64,000 bases of DNA from NCBI RefSeq assembly GCF_024723255.1, contig NZ_JANIAC010000003.1, positions 310,001-374,000 on the forward strand. The letters run 5' to 3'. Below the pieces are notes generated by a model, which was not told where the DNA came from, did not search any database, and saw only the letters and a program-made list of their open reading frames with translations. Numbering within the stretch: position 1 is the first letter of the stretch; every line of letters starts with the position of its first letter. This document shows positions 45,566-53,486 of the stretch, piece after piece. The position numbers and the translations under genes are program-made. Origin of the DNA: Aestuariibaculum sp. M13. GTDB lineage: Bacteria; Bacteroidota; Bacteroidia; Flavobacteriales; Flavobacteriaceae.

Positions 45566-45727
45566 ATGAGTAAAAGAACATTTCAGCCATCGAAAAGAAA
45601 GAGAAGAAACAAACATGGCTTTAGAGAAAGAATGGCTTCTGCTAATGGAAGAAAAGTACTTGCTCGCAGAAGAGCTAAGGGAAGAAAAAAATTGTCTGTA
45701 TCGACTGAATCTAGACATAAAAAATAA
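45566..45727 (+). CDS. rpmH: 50S ribosomal protein L34
   Basis: A 53-residue basic protein: [20 protein letters not shown] at the start, then [26 protein letters not shown]. All L34 hallmarks (KRTFQPS, GF..RM.T/S.NGR.VL..RR.KGR..L) are present. The gene is not next to rnpA, yidC or dnaA, its usual partners in many bacteria; it stands alone before carB, as in other Bacteroidota. A terminator follows its stop codon. Confidence 0.97.
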   Translation: MSKRTFQPSKRKRRNKHGFRERMASANGRKVLARRRAKGRKKLSVSTESRHKK

Positions 45728-45748
45728 TGATATTATATTGTTATAATA

Positions 45749-45784
45749 TAAAGGTGTTGCTTTAGTGTAACGCCTTTTTTTATG
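45749..45784 (+). terminator. rpmH terminator
   Basis: AAGGTGTTGC / GTAACGCCTT (two G-U pairs) around TTTAGT, followed by TTTTTTT. Confidence 0.85.
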
Positions 45785-45839
45785 CATACTTATCACTTAC
45801 TACAGTAACATACATAATTAGAATACATAAACAGGAAAA

Positions 45840-48692
45840 ATGCCTAAAAATTCAAAACTTAAATCGATATTAATAATTGGCTCGGGTCCTATCGTTATAG
45901 GACAGGCATGTGAATTTGATTATTCTGGAACTCAAGCTTTAAGATCTCTTAGAGAAGATGGAATTGAAACAATATTAATCAATTCTAACCCAGCAACAAT
46001 CATGACAGATCCTTCTATGGCAGATCATGTTTACTTGCTACCGTTAACAACCAAGTCTATTATTAAAATCTTAAAAGAACATCCGCAAATTGATGCTGTT
46101 TTACCAACAATGGGAGGACAAACAGCGTTAAATTTATGTATTGAAGCAGATGAAAAAGGAATCTGGAAAGATTTTGGAGTAGACATTATTGGTGTTGATA
46201 TCGATGCTATTAATATTACCGAAGACAGAGAGCAGTTCCGTGAATTAATGGAGAAGATTGGAGTAAAAATGGCTCCTCAGGCAACTGCAACCTCATTTTT
46301 AGAAGGAAAGAAAATTGCACAGGAATTTGGTTTCCCATTATGTATCCGTTCGTCGTTCACTTTAGGTGGAGCAGGAGCGGCTATCGTATATGATGAGGCT
46401 GATTATGATGAATTATTAACTCGCGGATTAGAAATTTCTCCTATCCATGAGGTAATGATTGATAAAGCAATGATGGGATGGAAAGAGTACGAGTTAGAGC
46501 TTTTAAGAGATGCTAACGATAACGTAGTTATTATCTGTTCTATTGAAAATATGGACCCAATGGGAATCCACACTGGAGATTCTATCACCGTTGCTCCGGC
46601 AATGACTTTAAGTGATAGTACATTCCAGAAAATGCGTGATATGGCTATCTTAATGATGCGTAGTATTGGTGACTTTGCCGGTGGATGTAACGTACAGTTC
46701 GCAGTATCGCCAGACGATCAGGAAGATATTATCGCTATCGAGATTAACCCTCGTGTATCTCGTTCTTCGGCTTTAGCAAGTAAAGCAACTGGATATCCAA
46801 TTGCTAAAATCGCTGCGAAATTAGCTATCGGTTACCACTTAGATGAATTGCAAAACCAAATTACAAAATCTACTTCGGCTTTATTCGAGCCTACTTTAGA
46901 TTACGTAATCGTTAAAATACCACGTTGGAACTTCGATAAGTTCGAAGGGTCAGACAGAACTTTAGGTCTTCAAATGAAGTCTGTAGGTGAGGTTATGGGT
47001 ATTGGTCGTTCTTTCCAGGAAGCACTTCATAAAGCAACACAATCTTTAGAGATTAAGCGTAATGGTTTAGGTGCCGATGGTAAAGAGAACAAAAACTACG
47101 ATCAAATTATCGAGAAATTAACCTATGCGTCTTGGGATCGTGTATTCACCATTTACGATGCCATCGCTATGGGTATTCCGTTAAGCAGAATCCACGAAAT
47201 CACTAAGATTGATATGTGGTTCTTAAAACAATACGAAGAGTTATTCTTATTACAAAAGGAAATTTCTACGTATACAATTGATACATTAGATAAAGAACTT
47301 TTACTTGAAGCTAAACAAAAAGGTTACGGTGACAGACAGATTGCTCACATGTTAGGTTGTTTAGAAAGTGAAGTTTATAATAAACGTGAAGAATTAGGTA
47401 TTAACCGTGTTTACAAATTAGTAGATACTTGTGCTGCCGAGTTTAAAGCGCAAACGCCTTACTATTACTCAACATTCGAGAGTGATATGGAAACTGCAGA
47501 CGGAAAACGTTATGCAGATAACGAAAGTGTGGTTTCTGATAAAAAGAAAATCATTGTATTAGGTTCTGGACCAAACCGTATCGGGCAAGGTATCGAGTTC
47601 GATTACTGTTGTGTGCACGGGGTGTTAGCTGCTGCTGAAGCTGGTTACGAAACCATCATGATTAACTGTAATCCAGAAACGGTTTCAACCGATTTCGATA
47701 CAGCAGATAAATTATACTTCGAGCCGGTATTCTGGGAGCACATTTACGACATCATCAAACATGAAAAGCCAGAAGGTGTTATTGTTCAGTTAGGTGGTCA
47801 GACCGCTTTAAAACTTGCTGAAAAATTAGACCGTTACGGTATTAAAATTATTGGAACAAGCTACGAAGCTTTAGATTTAGCTGAAGACAGAGGAAGTTTC
47901 TCAACCTTATTAAAAGAGAATAACATTCCTTACCCAGAATTCGATACTGCTGAGTCTGCTGAAGAAGCTTTAAAAGTTGCTGATAAATTAGATTTCCCAA
48001 TCCTTGTAAGACCATCTTATGTATTAGGAGGACAAGGAATGAAAATTGTAATCAACAAAGAAGAGCTTGAAAAGCACGTAGTAGATTTATTAAGAACAAT
48101 CCCTAACAACAAATTGTTACTTGACCATTATTTAGATGGTGCGATTGAAGCTGAAGCTGACGCAATTTGTGATGGAGAAGATGTTTACATCATCGGTATC
48201 ATGGAGCACATCGAGCCTTGTGGAATTCACTCAGGTGATAGTAATGCAACATTACCTCCGTTCAACTTAGGAGACTTGGTAATGCAGCAAATTAAAGATC
48301 ACACGAAGAAAATTGCATTAGCTTTAAATACTGTTGGATTAATTAACATTCAGTTTGCAATAAAAGACGATGTGGTTTACATTATTGAAGCAAACCCAAG
48401 AGCATCTAGAACGGTACCATTTATCGCTAAAGCTTACGGTGAGCCTTACGTAAACTACGCTACTAAAGTCATGTTAGGAGATAAGAAAGTTAAAGATTTT
48501 AACTTTAATCCTCAATTAGAAGGGTACGCGATTAAGCAACCGGTATTCTCTTTTAATAAATTCCCGAAAGTAAATAAACAATTAGGGCCAGAGATGAAGA
48601 GTACAGGAGAAAGTATCTTATTTATTGAGAGCTTAAAAGACGATGAGTTTTACGATTTATACTCAAGACGTAAAATGTATTTGAGTAAATAA
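45840..48692 (+). CDS. carB: Carbamoyl-phosphate synthase large subunit, short form without regulatory domain
   Basis: Makes carbamoyl phosphate from bicarbonate, ATP and ammonia (from CarA) for pyrimidine and arginine synthesis. Both ATP-grasp halves are complete: IGSGPIVIGQACEFDYSGTQA at the start of the first, GSGPNRIGQGIEFDYCCVHG at the start of the second near residue 577. The protein ends at residue 950 (MYLSK), right after the second half. E. coli CarB has 1073 residues; the missing about 120 are the MGS domain that binds UMP and ornithine. The short form is common in flavobacteria. carA is not adjacent. Confidence 0.95.
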   Translation: MPKNSKLKSILIIGSGPIVIGQACEFDYSGTQALRSLREDGIETILINSNPATIMTDPSMADHVYLLPLTTKSIIKILKEHPQIDAVLPTMGGQTALNLCIEADEKGIWKDFGVDIIGVDIDAINITEDREQFRELMEKIGVKMAPQATATSFLEGKKIAQEFGFPLCIRSSFTLGGAGAAIVYDEADYDELLTRGLEISPIHEVMIDKAMMGWKEYELELLRDANDNVVIICSIENMDPMGIHTGDSITVAPAMTLSDSTFQKMRDMAILMMRSIGDFAGGCNVQFAVSPDDQEDIIAIEINPRVSRSSALASKATGYPIAKIAAKLAIGYHLDELQNQITKSTSALFEPTLDYVIVKIPRWNFDKFEGSDRTLGLQMKSVGEVMGIGRSFQEALHKATQSLEIKRNGLGADGKENKNYDQIIEKLTYASWDRVFTIYDAIAMGIPLSRIHEITKIDMWFLKQYEELFLLQKEISTYTIDTLDKELLLEAKQKGYGDRQIAHMLGCLESEVYNKREELGINRVYKLVDTCAAEFKAQTPYYYSTFESDMETADGKRYADNESVVSDKKKIIVLGSGPNRIGQGIEFDYCCVHGVLAAAEAGYETIMINCNPETVSTDFDTADKLYFEPVFWEHIYDIIKHEKPEGVIVQLGGQTALKLAEKLDRYGIKIIGTSYEALDLAEDRGSFSTLLKENNIPYPEFDTAESAEEALKVADKLDFPILVRPSYVLGGQGMKIVINKEELEKHVVDLLRTIPNNKLLLDHYLDGAIEAEADAICDGEDVYIIGIMEHIEPCGIHSGDSNATLPPFNLGDLVMQQIKDHTKKIALALNTVGLINIQFAIKDDVVYIIEANPRASRTVPFIAKAYGEPYVNYATKVMLGDKKVKDFNFNPQLEGYAIKQPVFSFNKFPKVNKQLGPEMKSTGESILFIESLKDDEFYDLYSRRKMYLSK

Positions 48693-48710
48693 TCTTGAAT
48701 TAAATACATG

Positions 48711-48742
48711 AAAAAGCCGCTTTTAAAGCGGCTTTTTTTATT
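48711..48742 (+). terminator. carB terminator
   Basis: AAAAAGCCGCTTT / AAAGCGGCTTTTTTT, nearly perfect. It overlaps the stop of the convergent gene and may serve both strands. Confidence 0.9.
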
Positions 48743-49109
48743 TCTTATATAAGGTTTGTCGTTCCTTATCTTCTTCAACTTTTGTTATAAAATATTTGGT
48801 GTCCCCCAACCAAAAGAAAGTTCGGTAACGTTCAAAATAGGTGAGTCTAACAAAACGACCTTGATATTTTTGTAGGTCTTCGATAATTTTTTTGTTGCCT
48901 TTTTCCACCGAAAAAGCAAAGCGTTGCTCTTCTGAAACTCCCTGGCTTAATTCGCCTTCCCAGGTTTTTGTAAACATACCTTTGTTACTAAATTTAATTA
49001 AATCTCCTGAGCGAACACCCTCGCTATAGGGAACATAGTAAACAAAGCAAAAATATCCAATCGTTATAATAACAATGGCTGCAATCAATTTATAAAGAAA
49101 TTTTTTCAT
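48738..49109 (-). CDS. Small single-pass membrane protein of unknown function
   Basis: A 123-residue protein with one N-terminal membrane helix (about 6-25) and an extracytoplasmic part rich in aromatic and charged residues (YSEGVRSGDLIKFSNKGMFTKTWEGEL, FVRLTYFERYRTFFWLGDTKYFITKVE). Homologues are common in Bacteroidota, some carrying a misleading 6-phosphogluconate dehydrogenase label; no such motif is present. It lies 40 bases after the YceI gene on the same strand, so it may be the last gene of the redox operon. Confidence 0.6.
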   Translation of the reverse strand: MKKFLYKLIAAIVIITIGYFCFVYYVPYSEGVRSGDLIKFSNKGMFTKTWEGELSQGVSEEQRFAFSVEKGNKKIIEDLQKYQGRFVRLTYFERYRTFFWLGDTKYFITKVEEDKERQTLYKK

Positions 49110-49149
49110 GGTAATGATTTGATATAGGCTAAAGATAATAAAATCCGAA

Positions 49150-49692
49150 TTACTTTTTTGTAAGTTTAAAATTGAAAACTACATCTATCGTTTCAGCTAT
49201 TTTGTTACTAACTATTTTCGGAATTTCAATATCAAAATCGGAAGCATAAGCCTTAAAAGCGCCAGAAATTTCAAGAATGTCATTCACTTTTGAAATAACA
49301 ATAGGAACCTTGTTTAAGGTTTTGCTTTTGCCATGAAAGCTGAGTTCTCCACTAATGGTTAGCGCTGTATTTTGTTTTATATCTGGAAAATTAAAGGCAT
49401 CAATACGACCCTTAAAGGTTGCTTTAGGGTAGGTGTCTGATTCAGCATAGTTTTCATTAAAGTGTTCTTCCATTAAGGCATTTTTAAACCGGAAACCTTT
49501 TACAAGAACTAGCGCTGCAAATTCACCATTTTCAGCATTTAGAATAGCAGTTACCGAATGGTTTGTGGCTTTAACCTCTTCAAATGAAGGAACAGAAGCC
49601 TCGAAGGCAACCGTGCCTGTTTTGGTTAAATATTTATCCTGAGCAAAGACATTTAAGCTGATAAATGCTATGCAATAGAGTAGATATTTCAT
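49150..49692 (-). CDS. YceI-family exported lipid-binding protein
   Basis: A 180-residue protein with a signal peptide (MKYLLYCIAFISLNVFAQ). The mature part fits the YceI lipocalin-like barrel, which binds isoprenoids such as polyprenyl or quinone chains: TKTGTVAFEASVPSFEEVKATNHSV at the start and NYAESDTYPKATFKGRID, then LTISGELSFHGKSKTL. It follows the cytochrome genes by 46 bases. In this setting a quinone-binding or lipid-handling job is plausible but unproven. Confidence 0.85.
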   Translation of the reverse strand: MKYLLYCIAFISLNVFAQDKYLTKTGTVAFEASVPSFEEVKATNHSVTAILNAENGEFAALVLVKGFRFKNALMEEHFNENYAESDTYPKATFKGRIDAFNFPDIKQNTALTISGELSFHGKSKTLNKVPIVISKVNDILEISGAFKAYASDFDIEIPKIVSNKIAETIDVVFNFKLTKK

Positions 49693-49738
49693 TGTGAAAT
49701 TTTAAGGTTTTATTTAAAACATTCTGTCAAATCCCAGA

Positions 49739-50110
49739 TTAATTTTCCAGTAAACCATCATCTTTCCATTTTTGGATCAGGTTTTTTTGGGTTGTAGATA
49801 AAGTGCCATTAACCGGCATTTTACCAGCTCCTGTTCGGTTAATTCTGTCTAAAATACTATTTATATAGCTTGAAACTTGAGCGTATGTTGTTAACGACAT
49901 TGGAGCACTGTTTGTAGGTGTGCTTCCATGACAAGACGTACAATTACTACTAATTATACTTTTAATATCGGCATTGTAGGTCACTTTTTCAGTAGGTGTT
50001 GGACCTGGGTCGGGGTCTGGTTGAGCCGTCATGTCATCATCACTGCTACTCGAACAGTTAAAAATAAAAAGCGCTATCGCTAAACCGTAAAAAAGAGATT
50101 TAAAATTCAT
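49739..50110 (-). CDS. Mono-haem c-type cytochrome lipoprotein (copy 2)
   Basis: A 123-residue lipoprotein with lipobox cysteine Cys19 (FIFNC) followed by SSSSDDD, an acid-rich start as in surface-exported Bacteroidota lipoproteins. One haem site: NCTSCHG with Cys57, Cys60 and His61. Met98 in AGKMPVNG is the likely sixth ligand. The ending WKDDGLLEN is shared with the neighbour (WETDGLLEN), so the two are tandem paralogues. Electron carrier at the cell envelope; partners inferred from the operon only. Confidence 0.85.
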   Translation of the reverse strand: MNFKSLFYGLAIALFIFNCSSSSDDDMTAQPDPDPGPTPTEKVTYNADIKSIISSNCTSCHGSTPTNSAPMSLTTYAQVSSYINSILDRINRTGAGKMPVNGTLSTTQKNLIQKWKDDGLLEN

Positions 50111-50130
50111 AGTAGAGAGTTTAAAGTTAT

Positions 50131-50493
50131 TTAGTTTTCTAGTAATCCATCAGTTTCCCATTTTTCAAAGAGATCGATAAGGTTCTGTGGTAATTTAGGA
50201 GCACCAAATGGCATTTGTGCCCCTGGACCATTACCATTAATCTTGCTAATTAAATTATTGTTCTGTACTGCAGATTTTACGTTAGCATAGGTAATTAATG
50301 AGACACTGGCGCCGCTGTTAGGTGTATTGCCATGACAAGAAGTACAATTATTATCAATAATAGTTTTTATATCCTTGCTATAGGTAACCACATTTGGGAG
50401 TGGTGTTATTTCAATTAAATCGTCTTCGCTATCATTGGCGCAGTTAAATAAGCAAATGAAAAAAAGAGATAATATTAAGGTAGATTGTTTCAT
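50131..50493 (-). CDS. Mono-haem c-type cytochrome lipoprotein (copy 1)
   Basis: A 120-residue paralogue of the next gene. Lipobox cysteine Cys18 (CLFNC) is followed by ANDSEDDLIE, again acidic. The haem motif NCTSCHG has Cys50, Cys53 and His54; Met94 in AQMPFGAP is the likely axial ligand. The genes are 20 bases apart. The two cytochromes have diverged to about 45 percent identity by eye, so they may have different potentials or partners rather than being a recent copy. Confidence 0.85.
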   Translation of the reverse strand: MKQSTLILSLFFICLFNCANDSEDDLIEITPLPNVVTYSKDIKTIIDNNCTSCHGNTPNSGASVSLITYANVKSAVQNNNLISKINGNGPGAQMPFGAPKLPQNLIDLFEKWETDGLLEN

Positions 50494-50504
50494 ATTATAA
50501 CAAG

Positions 50505-51350
50505 TTAAAATACACGACTTAGGTTAAATCCGAAATAAATGTTGCCATCGCTCCAATCTCCGGTACCCTGTCCTAAAAAGGTGTTGGTGTTCATACCTTG
50601 AGCATTGGTGAAGTGCATTTGAAAAACATGACCTCCGGTTTCTAAATCTATACCAATAGATAACGGATTTTTAAACGGAGAATTGTCGGCACGGTTTAAA
50701 TGCCATCCATAATCGGCGTTTAAAGACCAGCGTTTACCTAGTTTATAACGACCACCAAAACCTAAAGCAAATTGAGAATTATCCTGTTCGTCAATAGTTA
50801 CGTAATTATCATGAAAAAACGTAGGAGCCAGTTCAAGTGATAAATTAGAATTAACTTTTCTGGATACCAATACTTGTGCAGTGTATCCCAGTCGATGTTT
50901 AAATTCTAAAAGCGGAAGGTTGTCTTTCTCCAGTCCTGTATTTATTAATATGGAATTGTATCCTACTATTGTAAGTGGAAAACCATTGTTTTCCTGTTTA
51001 ATTAAAGTGTATTTTGCAGCAGCTTCATAAATTTTTTGAAACGAACTTCTGGAGACGCTCACATTTAAATCGTCGGTAATACCGAAAATGAAATTTAATC
51101 GGGTTACGGCATCATCTAGTCCGAAAAAGGTATCGATACCATTTTCTAAGCTTCCAAACCGGTGTGCTACCACAAAAGTAAATTCGCCTTTGGCGACTAG
51201 CTTTGTAGATTCAAAGTTTACAATTTTAAGTCCTTTAAAAGCGGCCGAGGCGTATTGAGATGATGCATCAGTGTCTATTTCATCTAATAAATCATCCTGA
51301 GCGTAAACCAGTATAGGAATACAAAAAAGAAAAATAAGCAGGTGTTTCAT
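50505..51350 (-). CDS. DUF5777 outer-membrane beta-barrel protein
   Basis: A 281-residue exported protein: signal peptide ending VYAQ. The mature part is made of alternating beta strands (GEFTFVVAHRFGSLENGIDTFFGLDDA, AVTRLNFIFGITDDLNVSVSRSS) and ends in an aromatic residue (FGFNLSRVF), the usual signal for insertion of outer-membrane barrels. The pattern fits DUF5777, of unknown function. It sits between the cupredoxin and the cytochromes in the operon. Confidence 0.8.
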   Translation of the reverse strand: MKHLLIFLFCIPILVYAQDDLLDEIDTDASSQYASAAFKGLKIVNFESTKLVAKGEFTFVVAHRFGSLENGIDTFFGLDDAVTRLNFIFGITDDLNVSVSRSSFQKIYEAAAKYTLIKQENNGFPLTIVGYNSILINTGLEKDNLPLLEFKHRLGYTAQVLVSRKVNSNLSLELAPTFFHDNYVTIDEQDNSQFALGFGGRYKLGKRWSLNADYGWHLNRADNSPFKNPLSIGIDLETGGHVFQMHFTNAQGMNTNTFLGQGTGDWSDGNIYFGFNLSRVF

Positions 51351-51384
51351 GTATAAAGTAGTTTAGTTAATTATGTTTAAAAGT

Positions 51385-51957
51385 TTAACGCTTAAAAAAG
51401 CGCTTGGTTATGCTTGAATTGGATGTACTAAGTTTTAATAGATACATGCCTGAGGTTAAATTAGAAATATTGATTTTATTACCCAAATAGGGTGTGCTAT
51501 TGATTTCTTTACCAAGAATATTGAAAATAGAAACCGTTTTTAAATCTAATCCATTTGGTATGTTTAAAGTCAATAATTCTTTTGCAGGGTTTGGCGATAA
51601 GGTGATGCTTTTTATGGAAAACTCTTTGTCACTTAAAGCTTCTTCAACGGTTATAGTACCTCCCATAGTTTGAGTATGAACTCCACATATATAAGGATTA
51701 GTACCTACGACGGTAAAGGTATACTCGAAAACGTGATTTATTTCTGTAAATTCTTCGCTATCAAAAGATTCTGAGCTTCCTGGTTGACTTACAACGGAAT
51801 GACGTAAGTTATCTGTCCAAGTCCATCTTACGGTTTCTCCAACTTTTATAGTTAAATTCAAGCTGGTACCAACAGAAGTATGCCAGTTAAGGTCGTGAAT
51901 GCTTTGTGCATGTATTCCACAAGCAGTTAATACAAAAAGGAGTAGAATTGTTTTCAT
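51385..51957 (-). CDS. Secreted cupredoxin (plastocyanin-like) with T9SS sorting domain
   Basis: A 190-residue exported blue-copper protein. Signal peptide ends HAQ. The copper ligands are in place: His53 (LRHSV), Cys91, His94 and Met98 (CGVHTQTMGG), the C-x2-H-x3-M loop of type 1 copper sites. The last about 75 residues (SITLSPNPAKELLTLNI... GMYLLKLSTSNSSITKRFFKR) are a type A T9SS sorting domain, so the protein is carried across the outer membrane. It would move single electrons at or outside the cell surface. Confidence 0.88.
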   Translation of the reverse strand: MKTILLLFVLTACGIHAQSIHDLNWHTSVGTSLNLTIKVGETVRWTWTDNLRHSVVSQPGSSESFDSEEFTEINHVFEYTFTVVGTNPYICGVHTQTMGGTITVEEALSDKEFSIKSITLSPNPAKELLTLNIPNGLDLKTVSIFNILGKEINSTPYLGNKINISNLTSGMYLLKLSTSNSSITKRFFKR

Positions 51958-51972
51958 GTGGTAGTTGTTTAA

Positions 51973-52362
51973 TTAATTATTAATAACACTACACTGATCC
52001 AGTTTTACCTGTTCTAATAAATCGTCGAATCCAATACAACGTCCTTTAACTTTGACAATTGTATTTGTTTTTTGGGGAGGTTGAATACTATTACTAAACT
52101 GACAAAATACACTGTTGTTTAATGTCATGTCTGTTTGGTTTAAGTCGGTTATAATACCCGAAACCTCAATGGTTTTGTTTATATATTTAAGTTCTGATTG
52201 AGCAGGGGATAGTATGAAGGCCTCATTAAGCGCAGAAGCTTCAATTACAAAATCGGCTGATTCTGTTTCAATATTTCTGTGATCTTGGTATATATAACTA
52301 TAACCAAAATAAAGTGCAATAAGGAAAACGGCAAGTATATATATGTAATACCTTTTTTGCAT
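51973..52362 (-). CDS. Membrane-anchored OB-fold protein (tRNA_anti-like)
   Basis: A 129-residue protein with an N-terminal membrane helix (about 6-24). The rest (KTIEVSGIITDLNQTDMTLNNSVFCQFSNS, then TIVKVKGRCIGFDDLLEQVKLDQCSVIN) is the tRNA_anti-like OB fold seen in many exported Bacteroidota proteins, not a nucleic acid-binding enzyme. It is the first gene of the redox operon, 15 bases before the cupredoxin. Three cysteines in the exported part could form a disulfide or bind metal. Confidence 0.75.
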   Translation of the reverse strand: MQKRYYIYILAVFLIALYFGYSYIYQDHRNIETESADFVIEASALNEAFILSPAQSELKYINKTIEVSGIITDLNQTDMTLNNSVFCQFSNSIQPPQKTNTIVKVKGRCIGFDDLLEQVKLDQCSVINN

Positions 52363-52457
52363 TTTTTTTTAAATTTAGCAAAAAAAAACGACATTTAAAA
52401 GCAGAAAAAATACCTGCAACGTTTCGTATTCGTTTTTAAGATTGCTAATTATATTGA

Positions 52458-52507
52458 TTTAGGCTTTCAAGAAAGCACTTTTTATGTGTATTCCTTAAAA
52501 GCCTAAA
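52458..52507. repeat. Imperfect inverted repeat downstream of the DUF4382 gene
   Basis: TTTAGGCTTT (52458-52467) is complementary to AAAGCCTAAA (52498-52507), with a 30-base interior. It lies between the DUF4382 stop codon and the redox operon start, with no T-run; it may be a weak terminator or an operator. Confidence 0.5.
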
Positions 52508-52537
52508 TAAAATTATTTCCGAAGTTTATGAGGAAAT

Positions 52538-53371
52538 TTAAGGGGTAACTGCGGTTAGTACAATGGTTCCTGCTTCAGTTACTTCACCAACCGAAACAGT
52601 GGTTTCTGCACTATACTCGTTGTAACCTTCTCTGGTTATTTTTAATATGTATGTTCCTGCCTCAAGACCCTGGAATAGGAAGTTTCCATCCATATCGGTC
52701 ATGGTGTCGGTAATTTTAACAGCTTCAGCATTGTAAATTTCTACGGTAACGCCTTCCATAGCCGTTTCAGTCTCTTCAATGGTTTCAACTACAGTACCAC
52801 TTACAGACCCAGAATTAACTTCAGCATTGACTTTAATTACAGGTTTTAAATTGTACTTGCCAGTACTTCCTGATTCAACAATAGATTCACTTACCACCCA
52901 ATCAAGAATAAAAGTGTAAGTGAAACCACCTTCTAATACAGTGTTTAAATTTAATTTTAAACCAGATTGCATTGCGCTTGGTGTATCTAAAGGGATTAAT
53001 GTGTCGTCACCTTCTAATTTAAGGGTGTTACCATCACCTAAAACAAGTCTGATTTGTTTCATCATTCCTGCCGGAATTAATTGATCCGTCAATAAAAGGC
53101 TATTGCCCGCGATAAGTTCTGTTAAATCAACTTCAATAGGATATGCTTCTGCAGGGTCAAAACTTTGCCAGCCTGCTTCGCTATCGGTGGCATTATATTG
53201 AATATCTGTAATTATAACGTTGACTTCTTCGTAATCGCCTATTTCATCAACTAATTTTAATTGAACTCTTGAAGGACTGTCATTTTTATCATCATTACAA
53301 CTTTGAAAAAAGCTTAATGAGATAATAGAAATTCCAATAAATAAGTAGGTTTTTAATGTCTTTAAATTCAT
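52538..53371 (-). CDS. DUF4382 lipoprotein with C-terminal carboxypeptidase regulatory-like domain
   Basis: A 277-residue lipoprotein from the chosen start (MNLKTLKTYLFIGISII); lipobox FQSC. Longer in-frame starts exist but run through a non-coding, A-rich stretch. The middle part (RVQLKLVDEIGDYEEVNVIITDIQYN, PIEVDLTELIAG) matches DUF4382. The C-terminal 85 residues (GSVSGTVVETIEETETAMEGVTVEIYNAE) are a CarboxypepD_reg-like beta-sandwich often found on surface proteins. It lies 175 bases upstream of the redox operon, so it may or may not belong to it. Confidence 0.8.
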   Translation of the reverse strand: MNLKTLKTYLFIGISIISLSFFQSCNDDKNDSPSRVQLKLVDEIGDYEEVNVIITDIQYNATDSEAGWQSFDPAEAYPIEVDLTELIAGNSLLLTDQLIPAGMMKQIRLVLGDGNTLKLEGDDTLIPLDTPSAMQSGLKLNLNTVLEGGFTYTFILDWVVSESIVESGSTGKYNLKPVIKVNAEVNSGSVSGTVVETIEETETAMEGVTVEIYNAEAVKITDTMTDMDGNFLFQGLEAGTYILKITREGYNEYSAETTVSVGEVTEAGTIVLTAVTP

Positions 53372-53397
53372 TTTTTTTGATTTAGGAATTATGTTAA

Positions 53398-53419
53398 TTG
53401 TTATATGCATATATAACAA
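53398..53419. repeat. Inverted repeat in the leader of the DUF4382 gene
   Basis: TTGTTATAT and ATATAACAA are perfect 9-base arms around GCAT. It sits 27-48 bases before the start codon. It could be an operator or a leader hairpin. Confidence 0.5.
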
Positions 53420-53486
53420 GATACTTGTTGAAATTCCTACCCCGCCTTTCAAAAAAAAAATAAAAAATATTGATGATTTTAAAATT

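Noticed and set aside
45840-48692. CarB truncated by a frameshift
   Set aside because: The frame ends cleanly at a domain boundary, a terminator follows directly, and relatives in flavobacteria have the same length.
48738-49109. 6-phosphogluconate dehydrogenase label sometimes used for such proteins
   Set aside because: At 123 residues with a membrane helix and no Rossmann motif, it cannot be that enzyme.
53449-53467. Long A-run as a slippage or phase-variation tract
   Set aside because: It lies between genes, in no reading frame that I accept and not in a clear promoter spacer. Nothing supports phase variation.
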